Shown: in pieces, positions 29,865 through 37,690 of the stretch
Position numbering within the stretch: position 1 is the stretch's first letter
How the letters are laid out: each line of letters opens with the position of its first letter
From: Flavobacteriaceae bacterium
GTDB lineage: Bacteria; Bacteroidota; Bacteroidia; Flavobacteriales; Flavobacteriaceae
DNA length: 64,000 nt
NCBI GenBank assembly: GCA_013373385.1
Contig: JABXHX010000020.1
Span: forward strand, 1-64,000
Direction of reading: 5' to 3'
Translations under genes and position numbers: made by a program
The notes under the pieces: model-generated
What the model was told of the DNA's origin: nothing
What the model saw: only the letters and a program-made list of their open reading frames with translations
Database searches by the model: none

Positions 29865-31578
29865 GCTGTTTATTCTCTATATATTTTTTAACTCTTTTAT
29901 CCATAATTGATAAAGTAACTGTCCCTTCTTCTAAAATGATTTCATGAAAATCACGAACGTCAAATTTATCTCCTAGTGCCTCTTCCGCTTCTTTACGTAA
30001 TTGTCTAATTTTTATTTCTCCGATTTTATAAGACAATGCCTGTCCTGGCCAAGAAATATAACGATCAGTTTCAGTTCTTACTTCATGTAATGACAATGCT
30101 GTATTTTCTGCCATATAATCCAACACTTGTTGACGTGTCCAACCTAATGCATGTACTCCAGTATCTACTACCAATCTACAAGCACGCCACATTTCATAGG
30201 TTAGTTTTCCAAACTTTTCATAAGGTGTTGTGTACAATCCCATTTCATCAGCTAAGGTTTCAGAATATAACCCCCAACCTTCTCCATATGCAGATAAATA
30301 CAAGCTTCTTCTAAAACTTGGAATTGTTTTTGGCAATTCATTATTCAAAGAAATTTGTAAGTGATGTCCAGGAACTGCCTCATGAGCAGTTAATGCTGGA
30401 ATAGTATACAGCGTTCTACTAGGTAAATTATAGGTATTCACCCAATAATAACCCGCAGTTGTTTCACTATAAGAACCTGAGTATCTGCCACCAGTATAAT
30501 TCGGTGCAATTGCTGCAGGCACAGGCACAACTCCGTATGGTTTTCTTGGCAATGTTTTAAAGAATCTAGGTAATTCTGCATCCGCTCTTTTAGAAATATC
30601 TCTAGCAAACATCAACAACTCTTTCGGTGTTTTTGCATAAAATTGTGCATCTGTTCTTAAAAATTTTAAAAAGTCTGCAAACGAACCTTTAAAGTTTAAA
30701 TCTTTAATGATTTGTTGCATTTCAGCTTTGATTCGAGCTACTTCTTTTAACCCAATTTCATGAATATCTTTTGCGGTGTATTTTGTACTTGTTGTATAAA
30801 AATTGATTCTATTTTGATAGAATTCTTTTCCATTTGGAGTGGTCGTAACACCTAACCCTTTTCTCGTGTTTGGAAAATATTCTTTCTCAAAAAAATCTCT
30901 AATCTTCTTGTATTGATCAATCGCATTCTTCTGTACACTATTTTTTGCAGCAGTAATAATTGAATCTTTTTTCTCTTTAGAAAGTGAACTTGGTAGTTTT
31001 AAAAACGGCTTATAAAAATCACTTTTAGCAACATCAGAAACAATATGTTTGTTGTAGGTTTTATCGTATTCGTTAAAAACTGCTTTCGGTTGAGAAATTC
31101 CTTCTTCAACTCCTGCTTTTAACAAAGCTAAATTATAATCAACACGTTTTGGTAAATTTTCTAATTGCTTAAAATACGATTGAATTTGCTTTTCATTTTT
31201 GAATGTTCTGTTTGCCATTCTATTCAATCTTAAATGAAATGCCGACTCTGAAGTAATCGGATTTAAATACATTTTAAATGTATGTTGAGAAATTTTATCT
31301 TGTAACACAAACAATAACAGTTCGCGGGATATTTTATCTGATTCGGATAAATTTTCTGGAGAAACTTTTTCTATTTCAGCAATTAAATCTTTAGAAAATG
31401 TTGCTTCAGACTCATAATATTTTATAGTGCTTTCTACAGATTCATCTCTTTTAAAATCATACACTCTGGGCTTTTCATATTTGGCAATTAACAATTCTAA
31501 TTGTTCGCTTGACGTGGTACTTTTACAAGCAATAAAGCTTACTAAAATAAAAAGCCCAAAGAGTTTACTAATTTTCAT
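29857..31578 (-). CDS. DUF885 family peptidase-like lipoprotein
   Basis: This 573-residue protein has a lipoprotein signal ending FIACKS (lipobox Cys18), so it is outside the cytosol. DUF885 proteins have a gluzincin-like helical fold; here the zinc motif is HEAVPGHH (His399, Glu400, His405, His406), preceded by the beta-edge YTIPALTA. The region GGRYSGSYSETTAGYYW and the C-terminal EVRTETDRYISWPGQALSYKIGE are family hallmarks. Members are thought to be metallopeptidases, although substrates are mostly unproven. It is the first gene of the operon DUF885, epimerase, dehydrogenase, Xaa-Pro aminopeptidase, which suggests cleavage of collagen-derived oligopeptides in the periplasm; this is inference. 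A TAAATTTG promoter box lies about 32 bases upstream. Confidence 0.88.
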   Translation of the reverse strand: MKISKLFGLFILVSFIACKSTTSSEQLELLIAKYEKPRVYDFKRDESVESTIKYYESEATFSKDLIAEIEKVSPENLSESDKISRELLLFVLQDKISQHTFKMYLNPITSESAFHLRLNRMANRTFKNEKQIQSYFKQLENLPKRVDYNLALLKAGVEEGISQPKAVFNEYDKTYNKHIVSDVAKSDFYKPFLKLPSSLSKEKKDSIITAAKNSVQKNAIDQYKKIRDFFEKEYFPNTRKGLGVTTTPNGKEFYQNRINFYTTSTKYTAKDIHEIGLKEVARIKAEMQQIIKDLNFKGSFADFLKFLRTDAQFYAKTPKELLMFARDISKRADAELPRFFKTLPRKPYGVVPVPAAIAPNYTGGRYSGSYSETTAGYYWVNTYNLPSRTLYTIPALTAHEAVPGHHLQISLNNELPKTIPSFRRSLYLSAYGEGWGLYSETLADEMGLYTTPYEKFGKLTYEMWRACRLVVDTGVHALGWTRQQVLDYMAENTALSLHEVRTETDRYISWPGQALSYKIGEIKIRQLRKEAEEALGDKFDVRDFHEIILEEGTVTLSIMDKRVKKYIENKQHE

Positions 31579-31609
31579 GTGTTTAAAATTTTATTGTTTT
31601 ATCTACTAA

Positions 31610-31617
31610 CAAATTTA
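31610..31617 (-). promoter_or_regulatory. -7 box for the DUF885/epimerase operon
   Basis: The minus strand reads TAAATTTG, a TAnnTTTG match, about 32 bases before the ATG at 31578. The same octamer precedes the aldehyde dehydrogenase gene (33377-33384) and adenine deaminase (11616-11623). The position where a -33 TTG is expected is taken by the edge of repeat copy B, which starts 19 bases further upstream. Confidence 0.5.
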
Positions 31618-31635
31618 TACACTTCATAATATTCT

Positions 31636-31681
31636 GTCACTTCGAGTGATTTCGATTGTAATCGAAATTGTATCGAGAAGT
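31636..31681 (-). repeat. Palindromic repeat, copy B
   Basis: This 46-nt element has ends GTCACTTCGAGTGATTT and AAATTGTATCGAGAAGT and a central hairpin of the form TTTCGAT-N-ATCGAAA. The reverse complement is identical to copy D (37759-37804) at 17 bases on each side; only central bases differ, and one stem pair changes from C-G to T-A in a compensatory way. It lies between the aldehyde dehydrogenase stop and the DUF885 operon promoter. Confidence 0.8.
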
Positions 31682-31691
31682 CTCACTTTCT

Positions 31692-31722
31692 AGTTCTCGA
31701 CACAAATTCACTCTAACTGACA
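31692..31722 (+). repeat. Degenerate repeat copy E, inverted relative to B
   Basis: AGTTCTCGACACAAATT followed by CACTCTAACTGACA resembles the two ends of the repeat family joined without the hairpin core. It is in opposite orientation to copy B only 10 bases away, so B and E together form an imperfect inverted repeat of about 87 nt that could fold in RNA downstream of the aldehyde dehydrogenase gene. Confidence 0.55.
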
Positions 31723-31765
31723 TTTTTTCGAAAAACTTTTCTAAAGCACTCCCTTCAGTGACTAC

Positions 31766-33349
31766 TTATATTTTATCTGTTGTTTTTACGCCATCTACAT
31801 TTCTTAAAATGTTTAGAGGATTTTCGTTTTTCAATTCGTCTGGCAGTAAATTATTTGGCCATGCTTGAAAACTAAAAGGTCTTACCCAACGTTTGATAGA
31901 ATCTACTCCAACTGCAGTAAATCTCGAATCAGTAGAAGCTGGATATGGCCCTCCATGTAACATAGATGGACAAACCTCAACACCAGTTGGAACACCATTA
32001 AAAATAATTCTACCAACTCTATTCTGCAATGCAGAAACAATGGCTGAATTCGATGCAATTTCTGAATCGGTTGCAATGATAGTTCCTGTTAATTGACCTT
32101 CTAAATTATGTAAAATTTCTTCTAATTGACTTTCGTTTTCACATTCTACTAGTAATGAAAATGGCCCAAATACTTCATGATGTAATGTTGGATTTTGTAA
32201 GAACGTTGCTCCTGAAACTTTGGAAACAATTTGACGTCCATAATTTGCAGAAGATTCGTTGTTATAATCTGCCAATACTTCTAATCCATCTTGAGAAATT
32301 GCTATTGCTTTTCCAGATTCATATGCTCCATAAATATTTGGGTGCAACATACAAGTTGGTTCTACCTTTACTATTTCTTCTGCTAATGTTTGTCCAAATT
32401 TATCTAATCCTGCTCCTTTAACCCCTAATAACAATCCTGGATTGGTACAAAACTGCCCTGCTCCTAATGTAATAGAACCTGCATAGGTTTTTGCCCAATT
32501 CTCTGCACCTGAACTTAATGCTTCTGGCAATAAAACTACTGGGTTGATAGAACCCATTTCTGCAAAAACAGGAATTGGTTCTGGTCTTTGTGCTGCTAAA
32601 TCGTATAATGCTCTACCTCCACGGATACTTCCTGTAAAACCTACTCCTTTTACATTTGGATGCTGAACCAATTGTTGACCTACTTCAATTCCACTACTGT
32701 TTAAGTTTGAGAATACTCCATTAGGCATTCCTGTTGTTGAAGCCGCTCTAATAATTGCTCCAGAAACTAACTCTCCTGTACTCGCATGCATTGGGTGTGA
32801 TTTTACAATTACAGGACAACCTGCTGCTAATGCAGCTGCTGTATCTCCTCCAGCTGTTGAAAATGCTAATGGAAAGTTAGAAGCTCCAAAAACTACAACT
32901 GGCCCTAATGGCACATTCATTTTACGTAAATCTACTTTTGGCAATGGTTGCCTTTCTGGTTGTGCTGTATCGATAGATGCATCCACCCAAGAACCTTCTT
33001 CTACATGAGTAGCAAACGCCCTTAATTGACCTACTGTTCTTCCTCTTTCCCCTGCTGCTCTTCCTGCTGGCAAACCAGATTCTGAAGTATACACTTCTAC
33101 TAAAGTATCACCTAATGCTTCAATTTCATCAGCAATTGCTCTTAAAAAAGTAGCTTTCTCTTTACCCGATTTTTTTGAATATGATTGAAATGCTTCTGCG
33201 GCCAATGTTACAGCAAGATTGATTTCATCCGTATTTGCTTCAGTAAATGTATGTGTATTTTGTGTATTTGTTTGTGGATTGAACGTGTTGAATGTTTTAT
33301 TTCCGTTGGCAGATAATTGGTTGCCTATGTAATTTTTTCCTGTAATCAT
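31766..33349 (-). CDS. Aldehyde dehydrogenase; probable 2,5-dioxovalerate (alpha-ketoglutarate semialdehyde) dehydrogenase
   Basis: This 527-residue aldehyde dehydrogenase has general base Glu264 (VFAEMGSINP) and nucleophile Cys301 (GAGQFCTNPG). The longer N-terminal part and the VVVFGASNFPLAFSTAGGDTA region are typical of the alpha-ketoglutarate semialdehyde dehydrogenase group used in hydroxyproline and sugar-acid catabolism, and the GQFCTNPG form is found there. It would oxidise 2-oxoglutarate semialdehyde, made by the adjacent DapA-family enzyme (69 bases upstream), to 2-oxoglutarate, which enters the TCA cycle. A TAAATTTG promoter box sits about 28 bases before the ATG. Downstream lies the B/E inverted repeat pair. 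No signal peptide. Confidence 0.92.
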   Translation of the reverse strand: MITGKNYIGNQLSANGNKTFNTFNPQTNTQNTHTFTEANTDEINLAVTLAAEAFQSYSKKSGKEKATFLRAIADEIEALGDTLVEVYTSESGLPAGRAAGERGRTVGQLRAFATHVEEGSWVDASIDTAQPERQPLPKVDLRKMNVPLGPVVVFGASNFPLAFSTAGGDTAAALAAGCPVIVKSHPMHASTGELVSGAIIRAASTTGMPNGVFSNLNSSGIEVGQQLVQHPNVKGVGFTGSIRGGRALYDLAAQRPEPIPVFAEMGSINPVVLLPEALSSGAENWAKTYAGSITLGAGQFCTNPGLLLGVKGAGLDKFGQTLAEEIVKVEPTCMLHPNIYGAYESGKAIAISQDGLEVLADYNNESSANYGRQIVSKVSGATFLQNPTLHHEVFGPFSLLVECENESQLEEILHNLEGQLTGTIIATDSEIASNSAIVSALQNRVGRIIFNGVPTGVEVCPSMLHGGPYPASTDSRFTAVGVDSIKRWVRPFSFQAWPNNLLPDELKNENPLNILRNVDGVKTTDKI

Positions 33350-33376
33350 TCTTACTTATTTTTTATATGATTTTTT

Positions 33377-33384
33377 CAAATTTA
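33377..33384 (-). promoter_or_regulatory. -7 box for the aldehyde dehydrogenase gene
   Basis: TAAATTTG on the minus strand lies about 28 bases before the start at 33349, in the 69-base gap after the DapA-family gene. It may give the dehydrogenase its own transcript in addition to read-through. No clear -33 element was found. Confidence 0.5.
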
Positions 33385-33418
33385 CTGGTTTGTAAGCTAT
33401 TTTTAATATTTGAAAAGC

Positions 33419-34375
33419 TTAATCTATTAAGTCCAGAACTTCAAGTCTTTCTTTTGCTAGCATATATCTTGCACGGACATCATCAATTTGCTCTTGCGTT
33501 AATTTCTTACCAAAGGTACGAAGTCCTCCAGCAACATCATTATGATGAATTCCCATTGCAAGTTTAAGATATTCCATAAGCAAAGGCTGTGCATCTAGAT
33601 ATGATAATGAATTTAAAGCCTGAGAAATTTTGTTAGCCTCATCCCATTGTCCATTTGAAACATATTCCTGCATCGTAACACTCGCTTTTGGGAAGATACA
33701 ACCAACACCTGTTATTCCACCACATGCACCTGCAAGTCCTGCATGTACAGTTACTGTGTCTACTCCTGCTAAAATTTTCAAGTCTTTGTTCGCTAATAGC
33801 ATCGTTTCAATAATTGAAACATCTATCGTCGATATTTTAAGAGCAGTAACATTTGGGAGCACAGAAAGTCTAAGAAGAAGATCCGTTGAGAGTGCATGAT
33901 AACCAGCTGCATCTGGATTGTTATAAGGCATAATTGTTACACCTGCTCTTCTTGCTGTTGATTCCGCAAGCTTATAGTAAGCATACATTTCTTCATCAGA
34001 AGGAAGTCCCTTAGTTTTTGGAGGCATAACCATTACTGTATCTACACCAGCTGTTGCAAGTTCTTCTACGATTTGTGCAAGTTCTTCCTTAGTTTCTGCT
34101 GCTGCTCCGCTAATCAACGGGACATTGTATTCTTTAGCAACCTCAGAAAGGGCTTTAAGTAAAGAAACACGTTGTTCTGAGCTCAGGTAGCTATTCTCAC
34201 CCAACGTTCCAGAACCGACAAGTCCGTTCATTCTGCTTCCGCCCTTTCCTTGAACTTTTAAAATACCTGCTGCCTGTTTTTGTGTTGCATCAAAATCAAT
34301 TTCAAGAGCGCCGGATTTTGATTCTTTCAACCATGTAAAAACTGCTGGCATAACACCATTCCATTGTATACTCAT
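33419..34375 (-). CDS. DapA/NAL-family lyase; probable delta1-pyrroline-4-hydroxy-2-carboxylate deaminase
   Basis: This 318-residue DHDPS/N-acetylneuraminate lyase-family TIM barrel has the signature GLVGSGTLGENSYLSSEQRV, Tyr151 in IMPYNNPDAAGY and Schiff-base Lys180 in VTALKIST. In hydroxyproline loci this family member deaminates and dehydrates delta1-pyrroline-4-hydroxy-2-carboxylate to 2-oxoglutarate semialdehyde, the substrate of the next gene. True DapA is unlikely in this setting. Composition stands out: four sampled 60-base blocks run 40-43 percent GC, compared with about 32-37 percent in sampled neighbours, and Leu is often CTT or CTG where neighbours mostly use TTA, which suggests recent acquisition. 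It is divergent from the AraC-type regulator gene. Confidence 0.88.
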   Translation of the reverse strand: MSIQWNGVMPAVFTWLKESKSGALEIDFDATQKQAAGILKVQGKGGSRMNGLVGSGTLGENSYLSSEQRVSLLKALSEVAKEYNVPLISGAAAETKEELAQIVEELATAGVDTVMVMPPKTKGLPSDEEMYAYYKLAESTARRAGVTIMPYNNPDAAGYHALSTDLLLRLSVLPNVTALKISTIDVSIIETMLLANKDLKILAGVDTVTVHAGLAGACGGITGVGCIFPKASVTMQEYVSNGQWDEANKISQALNSLSYLDAQPLLMEYLKLAMGIHHNDVAGGLRTFGKKLTQEQIDDVRARYMLAKERLEVLDLID

Positions 34376-34394
34376 TTGTAAAATATTTTTTTAA

Positions 34395-34402
34395 CAAAGC
34401 TA
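34395..34402 (-). promoter_or_regulatory. -7 box for the DapA-family gene
   Basis: The minus strand reads TAGCTTTG (TAnnTTTG), 20 bases before the ATG at 34375. It lies in the 156-base AT-rich gap shared with the divergent regulator gene. No good -33 TTG was found at the usual spacing. Confidence 0.5.
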
Positions 34403-34495
34403 AGTCAGATTTGAGAAATTTCTTTACCAATTATTAACTACTCATTATACTTTTTTAACTATATTTTTAATTATTATTTTATTTTTATGTGAATA

Positions 34496-34509
34496 TTAGC
34501 ATATATTTG
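34496..34509 (+). promoter_or_regulatory. -7 box of the AraC-type gene with an adjoining TTAGCAT half-site
   Basis: TATATTTG at 34502-34509 fits TAnnTTTG and lies 22 bases before the ATG at 34532. The heptamer TTAGCAT (34496-34502) overlaps its first base and equals one arm of the dyad upstream of the cyclodeaminase-family gene at 11742-11761. This could mean that the regulator controls both itself and the far operon, or it could be chance in AT-rich DNA. Confidence 0.45.
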
Positions 34510-34531
34510 TGTAATTATTGACTTTTACCAA

Positions 34532-35371
34532 ATGAAAGTACTTCCTTTTAAAATACCAAAATCAAAACAAGTTTCCTTGATTTATCAAGAAGACAAAGGA
34601 AAGATTTTGTATGACAAATTACATCAGCATGAAGAAATTCAGTTATGTGCAATTATTGAAGGAGAAGGAAGTTTGGTTGTTGGAGATTCTATTAACGATT
34701 ATAAATCTGGTGATATCTTAATTATTGGGAGCAACTTGCCTCATGTTTTTAAAAGTGATACTACTAAATTTGAATCTACTTTAATGCTTTCATTGTTCTT
34801 TACACGAACTTCTTTTGGTGAACATTTTTTTGAATTAGGAGATTTTACCGAAGTTGAAAAACTTTTTAAGATTAGTGAAGCCGGCGCAAAAGTTTCTGAA
34901 AATCAAGAGCAAATTTTAGAATTATTTTCTTCCATTAAGAATGCTTCTAACTTAAATCGTTTTATTTTATTTTTAAAAATAATTAGTGAGCTTTTAAAAG
35001 CGGATATTCAACCCTTATCAACATTTATTTACCAGCGTAAATATTCTGACAATGAAGGTAAACGTATGAGTAATATTATGGAGTATACCATGAATAACTT
35101 TCATAAAGAAATTGATTTGGAGACTATTGCCAACATTTCTAATATGACTCCGAATGCCTTTTGCAGGTATTTTAAACAACGTACCAATAAAACCTATTTT
35201 CAATTTTTAATTGAAGTACGAATTGAAAACGCTTGTCGATTATTAAAAAATCAAGATATTTTGATTGCTGAAGTTTCTGAAAAATCTGGATTTAAGAACA
35301 TTTCCAATTTTAATAGAAAGTTTAAAGAAAATAAAGGTGTTACGCCTTCTAAATATCGGATTCTAAGCTAA
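34532..35371 (+). CDS. AraC-family transcriptional regulator with N-terminal cupin
   Basis: This 279-residue protein has a cupin-like effector domain (about 1-150, with KLHQHEEIQLCAIIEGEGSLVVGD and DILIIGSNLPHVFKSD) and a C-terminal AraC DNA-binding domain (about 178-279) with both helix-turn-helix units: IDLETIANISNMTPNAFCRYFKQRTNKTYFQ and DILIAEVSEKSGFKNISNFNRKFKE, ending TPSKYR. It is divergent from the DapA-family gene and sits at the edge of the hydroxyproline genes, as expected for a local activator responding to hydroxyproline or a pathway intermediate. The effector is inferred from position only. Repeat copy C directly follows the stop codon. Confidence 0.92.
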   Translation: MKVLPFKIPKSKQVSLIYQEDKGKILYDKLHQHEEIQLCAIIEGEGSLVVGDSINDYKSGDILIIGSNLPHVFKSDTTKFESTLMLSLFFTRTSFGEHFFELGDFTEVEKLFKISEAGAKVSENQEQILELFSSIKNASNLNRFILFLKIISELLKADIQPLSTFIYQRKYSDNEGKRMSNIMEYTMNNFHKEIDLETIANISNMTPNAFCRYFKQRTNKTYFQFLIEVRIENACRLLKNQDILIAEVSEKSGFKNISNFNRKFKENKGVTPSKYRILS

Positions 35372-35375
35372 GAGA

Positions 35376-35441
35376 TTTCTCGATACAATTTTATTTTCAC
35401 TTCGAGTTTGCTCAGTGAGCAACAAAATCACTCGAAATGAC
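35376..35441 (+). repeat. Palindromic repeat, copy C
   Basis: This is an expanded copy of about 66 nt. The left end TTTCTCGATACAATTTT and the right end AAAATCACTCGAAATGAC match the family; between them are a CACTTCGAG half and a stem TTGCTC-AG-TGAGCAA in place of the simpler hairpin. It lies between convergent genes (AraC-type and MmcQ-type) and may act as a two-way transcription barrier, though no long T run is present. Confidence 0.75.
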
Positions 35442-35446
35442 AAAAA

Positions 35447-35839
35447 CTATAAACTAAGGTATTCTGTTTTTAATTTTTTAGGAAAATTGCTTACTACCCA
35501 ATTATAGCATTCATCTATAAAATCAAAAACTTCTTTATCAGAAACTTCTTGATTAACATGTACGGTAATCCAATGCTTTGCATGTACATATTTTGCATTT
35601 TCACTTCTACCTTGTTGCAATCCAGCAAAAATAGACTCGTATAATTCTGATAATTCTAACACTCTTTCTGGGTTCATTTTTAACACAATTGGAGTTTCTC
35701 CTTTTTCCCATCTATCTAATGCAATCATTACAAACATTTTTCCCATTACTTTAAATACCAGTGTATCTTGATTAAATGGAAACTCCTCTGTAACACCTTT
35801 TTTTGCAATACAATATTCTCTGAGTTGTTCTATGTGCAT
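35447..35839 (-). CDS. MmcQ/YjbR family protein
   Basis: This 130-residue protein fits the MmcQ/YjbR family (CyaY-like fold): the start is MHIEQLREYCIAKKGVTEEFPF, and further on come VFKVMGKMFVMIAL, LKMNPERVLELSELY and the conserved AKHWITVHV. YjbR binds DNA in the E. coli structure work, but the cell role is not known. The length is normal. It ends 6 bases from repeat copy C and may share a transcript with the upstream GNAT gene (30-base gap). Confidence 0.88.
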   Translation of the reverse strand: MHIEQLREYCIAKKGVTEEFPFNQDTLVFKVMGKMFVMIALDRWEKGETPIVLKMNPERVLELSELYESIFAGLQQGRSENAKYVHAKHWITVHVNQEVSDKEVFDFIDECYNWVVSNFPKKLKTEYLSL

Positions 35840-35869
35840 CGTTTGGCTATTTGCTATTTGCTAAATCAA

Positions 35870-36301
35870 CTATAATATTCTCTCCATAACTTTATCTGAA
35901 TGTTTCAATTCAGTAAATCCGAATTGTTTGTACAATCCATGCGTATCAGATGTTTTTAGCATCCAAGTTTTACAATCTTTCAATTCTTCTGCTTCTACAA
36001 TTGCTTTCATTAGTTGTTTTGAATAACCATTACCACGGTATTGGGGCAAAATAAAGATATCCATTAAATAGGCAAAAACAGCATAATCTGTGGCAACTCT
36101 ACCAAAACCTACTTGTTGATTATTCAAATACACCCCAAAACACAAACAACTATCTATGGTAGTTTTAACTTGTTTTATTGTTCGTCCTTTACCCCAATAA
36201 GAATTGGTAATAAATTGATGAATAACTTGTATATCAAGTTTTGATTTATCTGTAGAAATTAAAACCAATTTTATCTTTTTAAAGCTTTGCTGAATATACA
36301 A
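35870..36301 (-). CDS. GNAT family N-acetyltransferase
   Basis: This 143-residue protein has a compact GNAT fold: IHQFITNSYWGKGRTIKQ, QVGFGRVATDYAVFAYLMDIFILPQYRGNGYSKQLM (acetyl-CoA loop QYRGNGYS) and the C-terminal WMLKTSDTHGLYKQFGF. This arrangement is typical of small bacterial GNATs of the type often annotated as acetyltransferases of amines or amino acids. The start at 36301 gives a basic N-terminal extension of about 20 residues before the conserved domain; a later start (for example near IQVIHQF) cannot be excluded, but no internal ATG fits better. The substrate is unknown. Confidence 0.87.
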   Translation of the reverse strand: MYIQQSFKKIKLVLISTDKSKLDIQVIHQFITNSYWGKGRTIKQVKTTIDSCLCFGVYLNNQQVGFGRVATDYAVFAYLMDIFILPQYRGNGYSKQLMKAIVEAEELKDCKTWMLKTSDTHGLYKQFGFTELKHSDKVMERIL

Positions 36302-36396
36302 ATTTTAATTACTTCAATAAGTATACTTATTATAAGTAGTATTTTTTATCTAAATTTAACCACAAAACTACTACAATAATTACCACCAATTATATT

Positions 36397-36822
36397 ATGA
36401 AAGAAAAGAAACCTCAAGAAAAGAATAATGAAATTCCTATACGTTATGAAGACCCCATTTTTTCTGCATATGAAACTTACGAGGAGTATTTTGAAAGAAA
36501 ATTATTAGATAAAAGACAAAAGGCTTTAGCCGATAAATCAATTATTGCTAATCTAGAAGTGATACTTGGTATGATCTTAACAAACACAAATGTGTTAGAC
36601 GTAACTTCTCTCGAAAAAAATTATAGCTTTTCTAAAACAGAAATAAAAATTTTTAAGCAAATAATAGATAATAAAACACAGGCAGAAATTGCTAAAAATT
36701 TAATCCGTTCACAACACGCTATTAACAATTATTATAAAAATATGTGCGATAAACTAAAGATAAATCGAAATCAACTGTATAAAATAGCAATTATGATACG
36801 TAAAAACCTTGAGAAATTATAA
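36397..36822 (+). CDS. Small protein with LuxR/GerE-like helix-turn-helix
   Basis: This 141-residue hypothetical protein has a C-terminal half (about 75-138) that reads as a GerE-type helix-turn-helix: FSKTEIKIFKQIIDNKTQAEIAKNLIRSQ, then HAINNYYKNMCDKLKINRNQ, where LuxR proteins have a similar K-T-x-x-E-I-A and H-x-x-x-N-Y-x-x-x-x-x-x-K-L pattern. The N-terminal half is charged and has no recognised receiver or ligand domain. It may be a stand-alone DNA-binding regulator. Its last 6 bases overlap the 3' end of the convergent cyclase-family gene. Family placement is by pattern only. Confidence 0.65.
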   Translation: MKEKKPQEKNNEIPIRYEDPIFSAYETYEEYFERKLLDKRQKALADKSIIANLEVILGMILTNTNVLDVTSLEKNYSFSKTEIKIFKQIIDNKTQAEIAKNLIRSQHAINNYYKNMCDKLKINRNQLYKIAIMIRKNLEKL

Positions 36823-37569
36823 GATAGTTATTTCGTACAAAATAGGTTTGCTAGGTGCTGCATCATTTTCAAAAGGAGCAATCATTAAATTTAACACATA
36901 AGCACCATCATCTACCGCATTAGGTACATATATAAATTCTGTAATAGTTGCGTCTAAACGTACCTTTCCTGAAGTATTCCAAAAAGCATTATGAGATACA
37001 AGAAGCCCATCATCTTTTTCTCTATCTACAGAAGGCAAATCAATCAATAAATGTTTAATTCCTTTTTCTCGCAAATAAATTGCCGCTTCCTCTAATAGAT
37101 ATGGTGGATTTGTATTAGAATATTGTGCTGATTTTTTATCAGATAGATTAGGCAAAGTTCTAATAATTATGGCTTCTCTTTTTTTATTTCCTAACACAAA
37201 TTGTAATTGCTTTTTAGTAATTACAAAATCTTCTTCTATTTGCGTAGGAGCAATTGTTACTACTTCTGCTAAAAAGAAAAACTGCTTTAAGTGTTTATTT
37301 ATAGAATGTACTTTTTCTGTAATATGCCCTACACATTCTGTATGTGTTATATGAGAATGCGGGTTGAATTCTATATTATTAAAATTCACAGCTGCCCCTT
37401 CTGAAACTTTAATCTTTTGACCATCGAAATCTACTGGATAAATTTTTGGTGCATCAATATACCATGCATTTATATTTTGTCTAGAGACATTAATAGCTAC
37501 AGAAATATCAATTGGTTTTGATAAATCTATTTGACAGTTTTTAGAATTTAATTTTATGCTAGCAATCAT
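36817..37569 (-). CDS. Cyclase/kynurenine formamidase-like metal hydrolase
   Basis: This 250-residue member of the cyclase family (KynB-like swivelling fold) has PIDISVAINVS at the start and, in the middle, the NPHSHITHTECVGHI stretch in place of the canonical HxGTHxDxPxH: the Thr-His and final His are kept, Asp is Glu, Pro is Val and the first His is Ser. Later conserved parts are AIIIRTLPN, GIKHLLIDLPSVDREKDDGLLVSHNAF and EFIYVPNAVDDGAYVLNLMIAPFE. The flavobacterial branch commonly has this THTEC form, so it is likely an active but distinct group. The reaction is unknown; kynurenine formamidase is one possibility. It is preceded by a 9-bp perfect dyad. Confidence 0.82.
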   Translation of the reverse strand: MIASIKLNSKNCQIDLSKPIDISVAINVSRQNINAWYIDAPKIYPVDFDGQKIKVSEGAAVNFNNIEFNPHSHITHTECVGHITEKVHSINKHLKQFFFLAEVVTIAPTQIEEDFVITKKQLQFVLGNKKREAIIIRTLPNLSDKKSAQYSNTNPPYLLEEAAIYLREKGIKHLLIDLPSVDREKDDGLLVSHNAFWNTSGKVRLDATITEFIYVPNAVDDGAYVLNLMIAPFENDAAPSKPILYEITIL

Positions 37570-37588
37570 TTCATACTGAATTTATTTC

Positions 37589-37609
37589 AGTATCTTATAG
37601 TAAGATACT
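37589..37609. promoter_or_regulatory. Perfect inverted repeat upstream of the cyclase-family gene
   Basis: AGTATCTTA-TAG-TAAGATACT is a 9-bp dyad with a 3-nt loop, 20 bases before the ATG at 37569 and about 80 bases after the hemW stop on the same strand. There is no T run on the minus strand after it, so an operator or 5'-leader hairpin is more likely than a terminator. Confidence 0.4.
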
Positions 37610-37690
37610 ACAACATCAAATATAAGTTTTTAAATTCAATTATTATGACCTTTCTACTTCACTCTAAGGTAACAATTACTATTAATTAAA

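Noticed and set aside
33419..34375. 4-hydroxy-tetrahydrodipicolinate synthase (dapA) or sialic acid lyase
   Set aside because: The fold is the same, but it lies between an aldehyde dehydrogenase of the hydroxyproline type and an AraC-type regulator, with epimerase and dehydrogenase close by, and no lysine or sialic acid genes.
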